From assembly GCA_002431305.1 (NCBI GenBank), contig DJEG01000060.1, positions 1,539 to 10,110 of the forward strand: a stretch of 8,572 bases of DNA, read 5' to 3'. The translations under genes were made by a program, and so were the position numbers. The notes below the pieces were generated by a model. That model was not told the DNA's origin, made no database searches, and worked only from the letters and a program-made list of their open reading frames with translations. Positions 6,972 to 8,572 of the stretch are shown here, one piece after another. The stretch comes from Ruminococcaceae bacterium UBA5904. Lineage in GTDB: Bacteria; Bacillota; Clostridia; Oscillospirales; Acutalibacteraceae. Each line of letters opens with the position of its first letter. Within the stretch, counting starts at the first letter, position 1.

Positions 6972-7808
6972 TTATTTTTCTCCCGATAAAATTTTTTGGG
7001 TCTGAATATACAGTCCGTCGTTTATTATGTTGTCTATTATGTTTTTGAATTTATAAATTTTAAGATGTGAAACGGCTTCGGACAGCTGACCCGCGGTCAT
7101 GAACAGCTCGTTTTGAATACTGTCATTGTCCGTTATACCGCATTTTATAAACGGGTTGAAATTGCCTGATTTTTTATCCTTCTCGATATCGTCAGCGGCG
7201 TCGGTCAGATAAATCCATCTGCCCGTAAGATAGCCGACTGAGTACGTCTCGTTTTTCATGTCATTGAGATTTGCGCCTAATGTAAATAATTTGCCTAACA
7301 TCTTGCCGGTGGGGTCGGCGGCGGAGTCGAGCGTTATCTTACCGCTTTGCTCCGTTTTAAACTGCGAATCCATATAATTTATTATAATTTCGGCGGCTTC
7401 GGGCGCGTGCTTTTTTGCCCGTTTGTACGACGGAGTCAGAATCAATAGTAATATTCTGAACAAAATCGCTTTAAAAAAACTTGAATCGTGTATATTGTCG
7501 CGTATTTTATGATAAGTTAAAAGCACCGAAACGTCTGCGCAGAACGCCGTGTCGGGCGTGATGTCCTTAAACCGACGGCACTTTTTTGCGGGATTAAACG
7601 GACAGCGCATTTTTACAAACGGTGAACACTCTTGTCTCAGTGACGTTAAGGCTATGAGCATGAAAGTTACATCGTAGCTTAAAAACATGCGTCCGATAAG
7701 TCCGCACCGCTTGCCTATCGCGCGGCAGAGCGTACAGTAAACGCCTTTGTAAATTTCGTCGTCGCGGACCTTCAGCTCCGGGCGGTTGGTTTTTATATAT
7801 CCGAACAT
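6972..7808 (-). CDS. DUF5685-family protein, cysteine-rich, function unknown
   Basis: This 278-residue protein opens MFGYIKTNRPELKVRDDEIY, followed by YCTLCRAIGKRCG, the usual start of DUF5685 proteins of Clostridia. Cysteines cluster in the first third (C25, C28, C35, C61, C69, C77, C90), including CPFNPAKKC at 69-77, which suggests a metal or Fe-S site. Two acidic motifs occur farther on: YHKIRDNIHD (D104, D108) and LTDAADDIEKDKKSGNFNPF (201-220; D203, D206, D207, D211). Their spacing and the basic stretch after the second recall the paired Asp motifs of squalene/phytoene-synthase-like all-helical proteins. This is my inference, not an established function. One hydrophobic stretch lies at about 112-125. 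The ATG has GGAG seven nt upstream and overlaps the end of the flavoprotein gene by 16 nt. Its position directly before a J-domain gene is a recurrent arrangement in Clostridia, pointing to joint function. Confidence 0.87.
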   Translation of the reverse strand: MFGYIKTNRPELKVRDDEIYKGVYCTLCRAIGKRCGLIGRMFLSYDVTFMLIALTSLRQECSPFVKMRCPFNPAKKCRRFKDITPDTAFCADVSVLLTYHKIRDNIHDSSFFKAILFRILLLILTPSYKRAKKHAPEAAEIIINYMDSQFKTEQSGKITLDSAADPTGKMLGKLFTLGANLNDMKNETYSVGYLTGRWIYLTDAADDIEKDKKSGNFNPFIKCGITDNDSIQNELFMTAGQLSEAVSHLKIYKFKNIIDNIINDGLYIQTQKILSGEK

Positions 7809-8341
7809 ATATCTTCTCCGCCGAAAAATCTTAATGAGAGCATTTCGGCTATTTTTAAATCTTTTTCTCCTACTCCGTTTTTATCCGTAAACGGGACGTT
7901 TAATTCGCCCGAAAACGAAAATCCGAGTTCTTTAAACGCAAGCGACATCTGTTTTCTTACGATATCAAATGAATATTTACCGCTCTGCGCGCATGTTACG
8001 ATTAAAAACGCGCGTTTTTTTTTGCTTATTTCCGTGTTTCCCTTTTCATATAACGGCTGGAGCCTGTCGAGAAACGCTTTCATCGGCGCGGGGACGGAAT
8101 AATTATATACCGGCGTTGCGGCGATAAGAAAATCAGAATTTTCAATATCGTTTAATGCCGAATCCATGTCGGACTTGACGCATTTGTAATCCGTTCTGCA
8201 CTTTCCGCACGCCGTACACGGGGCGGGGGACAGGGCATAAATATCAATTAAATTTATATCGTCTCTGTTTTTTATGAATCGGGACAGAACCTCGGCGGTG
8301 TATCCGTTTTTCCTCGGTGAACAAAACAGTACCGTCGTCAT
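7793..8341 (-). CDS. NAD(P)H-dependent FMN reductase/iron-sulfur-flavoprotein-like protein (flavodoxin fold)
   Basis: This 182-residue flavodoxin-fold protein matches the NADPH-dependent FMN reductase family. The N-terminal strand and phosphate loop are MTTVLFCSPRKNGYTAEVLS, where SPRKNGYT (8-15) should bind the FMN phosphate. ATPVYNYSVPAPMKAFLDRL (75-94) is the second flavin loop and the dimer helix. Between them lies a compact cysteine motif, C42-x2-C45-x2-C48-x5-C54 (PCTACGKCRTDYKCVKSDMD). In iron-sulfur flavoproteins such as Methanosarcina Isf a motif of this kind binds a 4Fe-4S cluster next to FMN. Many clostridial FMN reductases share it, and cluster content cannot be read from sequence alone. 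The likely role is cytoplasmic electron transfer or reduction of quinone- or metal-type substrates. The ATG has AAAGGGG seven nt upstream. It is the first gene of the operon, directly behind the promoter at 8364-8392. Confidence 0.92.
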   Translation of the reverse strand: MTTVLFCSPRKNGYTAEVLSRFIKNRDDINLIDIYALSPAPCTACGKCRTDYKCVKSDMDSALNDIENSDFLIAATPVYNYSVPAPMKAFLDRLQPLYEKGNTEISKKKRAFLIVTCAQSGKYSFDIVRKQMSLAFKELGFSFSGELNVPFTDKNGVGEKDLKIAEMLSLRFFGGEDICSDI

Positions 8342-8363
8342 ATAACCGCCCCTTTCAGAGAAT

Positions 8364-8392
8364 ATATTATACTATTATAATCAATGTGTCAA
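8364..8392 (-). promoter_or_regulatory. Sigma-A promoter of the four-gene minus-strand operon
   Basis: On the minus strand a perfect TTGACA (complement of 8387-8392) is followed after 17 nt by TAATAT (complement of 8364-8369). A perfect TATAAT also overlaps there (complement of 8366-8371) but at only 15 nt spacing. The leader to the ATG at 8341 would be about 15-20 nt, just enough for the AAAGGGG ribosome binding site. Confidence 0.7.
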
Positions 8393-8445
8393 TGAATCTT
8401 AATATATATTTAATAAAAGATGATGGTTTTGTAATACAATATTTC

Positions 8446-8474
8446 TTGACTGTTAAAAAAATATGTAGTATTCT
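8446..8474 (+). promoter_or_regulatory. Sigma-A promoter directed off the right edge
   Basis: TTGACT (8446-8451) and TATTCT (8469-8474) are separated by 17 nt, with A-rich DNA in the spacer. Transcription would start near 8481 and run rightward. It is divergent from the flavoprotein operon promoter; 53 bp of AT-rich DNA lie between the two -35 boxes and could hold shared control sites. Confidence 0.6.
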
Positions 8475-8480
8475 AAAACT

Positions 8481-8572
8481 GTATAGCAAAAGGGAGCCGA
8501 ACACATAAGGTTTATATCCACCCTCTTTCCGCTTCGACTGCGTTAAAGAAACTTGAAAGCCGTTAGGCTTCC
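8481..8572 (+). other. Unassigned start of a transcript cut by the window edge
   Basis: The base composition changes abruptly from very AT-rich to mixed after about 8490. There is a purine-rich AAAAGGGAG (8488-8496) that could be a ribosome binding site, but no ATG, GTG or TTG start opens a sustained frame behind it. One frame reads KVYIHPLSASTALKKLESR from 8507 and then meets TAG at 8564-8566. A 5-bp hairpin AAGCC-GTTA-GGCTT occupies 8557-8570. It may be the 5' part of a structured RNA, a leader, or an interspersed repeat. I recognise no family. Confidence 0.3.

Noticed and set aside
8317..8508. 63-codon plus-strand open frame
   Set aside because: It starts inside the flavoprotein gene, crosses both promoters, is AT-driven (Ile/Asn/Lys/Tyr-rich) and lacks a ribosome binding site.
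8367..8572. 67-codon minus-strand frame open from the right edge to TAA at 8369-8367, which could be the 3' end of an incoming gene
   Set aside because: Most of it runs through the AT-rich promoter region and it contains the -35 box of the flavoprotein operon; no recognisable protein ending. It could be revisited if the contig is extended.
8507..8572. Stop-codon readthrough (TAG as an amino acid) in the frame reading VYIHPLSASTALKKLESR
   Set aside because: There is no start codon, and no SECIS- or pyrrolysine-like context is visible. All complete genes here use TAA or TGA normally, so one TAG in a frame without a start proves nothing.
1..8572. CRISPR array, insertion sequence, prophage or att site beside the tRNA
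   Set aside because: No spaced direct repeats, no transposase or integrase reading frame, and no duplicated tRNA 3' end were found in the window.

Overview
The window looks like a chromosomal segment from a low-to-moderate GC member of the Clostridia (Bacillota), probably a gut plant-fibre or glycan degrader. This is inferred from AT-rich spacers carrying textbook sigma-A promoters (three with 17-nt spacers and near-consensus boxes), strong GGAG/GGTG ribosome binding sites, a circularly permuted GH3 beta-glucosidase of the type known from Butyrivibrio and Ruminococcus, and a J-domain/DUF5685 gene pair typical of Clostridia. No mobile element, CRISPR array or prophage gene is visible.

Left edge (1-389): the first 31 codons of a minus-strand gene resembling a CadC-like ArsR/SmtB metalloregulator, then a minus-strand tRNA-Val (anticodon GAC, CCA encoded) with its own terminator and promoter. 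Next comes a very AT-rich divergent control region holding two face-away promoters of identical consensus (TTTACA-N17-TATAAT), one for the tRNA and one for the glycosidase operon, separated by an AT-rich inverted repeat.

Centre (390-5849): a two-gene plus-strand operon. It encodes a GH3 beta-glucosidase with domain order GH3_C / Fn3-like / GH3_N and a 989-residue GH2 LacZ-type enzyme in which both catalytic glutamates are kept but several residues that hold galactose O6 and sodium in LacZ are changed. Neither protein has a signal peptide, so both should act in the cytoplasm on imported oligosaccharides or glycosides; the transporter and regulator are not in the window. A hairpin at 5821-5849 closes this operon and the convergent one.

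Right half (5855-8392, minus strand): a tightly packed four-gene operon read leftward from a promoter near 8364-8392. In transcription order it encodes an iron-sulfur-flavoprotein-like NAD(P)H/FMN reductase, a DUF5685 protein, a degenerate J-domain/TPR protein with a cysteine-rich tail, and a polytopic membrane protein. Junctions are a 16-nt overlap, a direct TAA-ATG abutment and a 10-nt gap. Three consecutive cysteine-rich proteins, one a flavoprotein, make this the best candidate in the window for an undescribed system, perhaps metal-, Fe-S- or redox-linked; that function is inference.

Right edge (8393-8572): a divergent plus-strand promoter (TTGACT-N17-TATTCT) drives a transcript that runs off the window. 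No start codon or recognised RNA family could be assigned to it.
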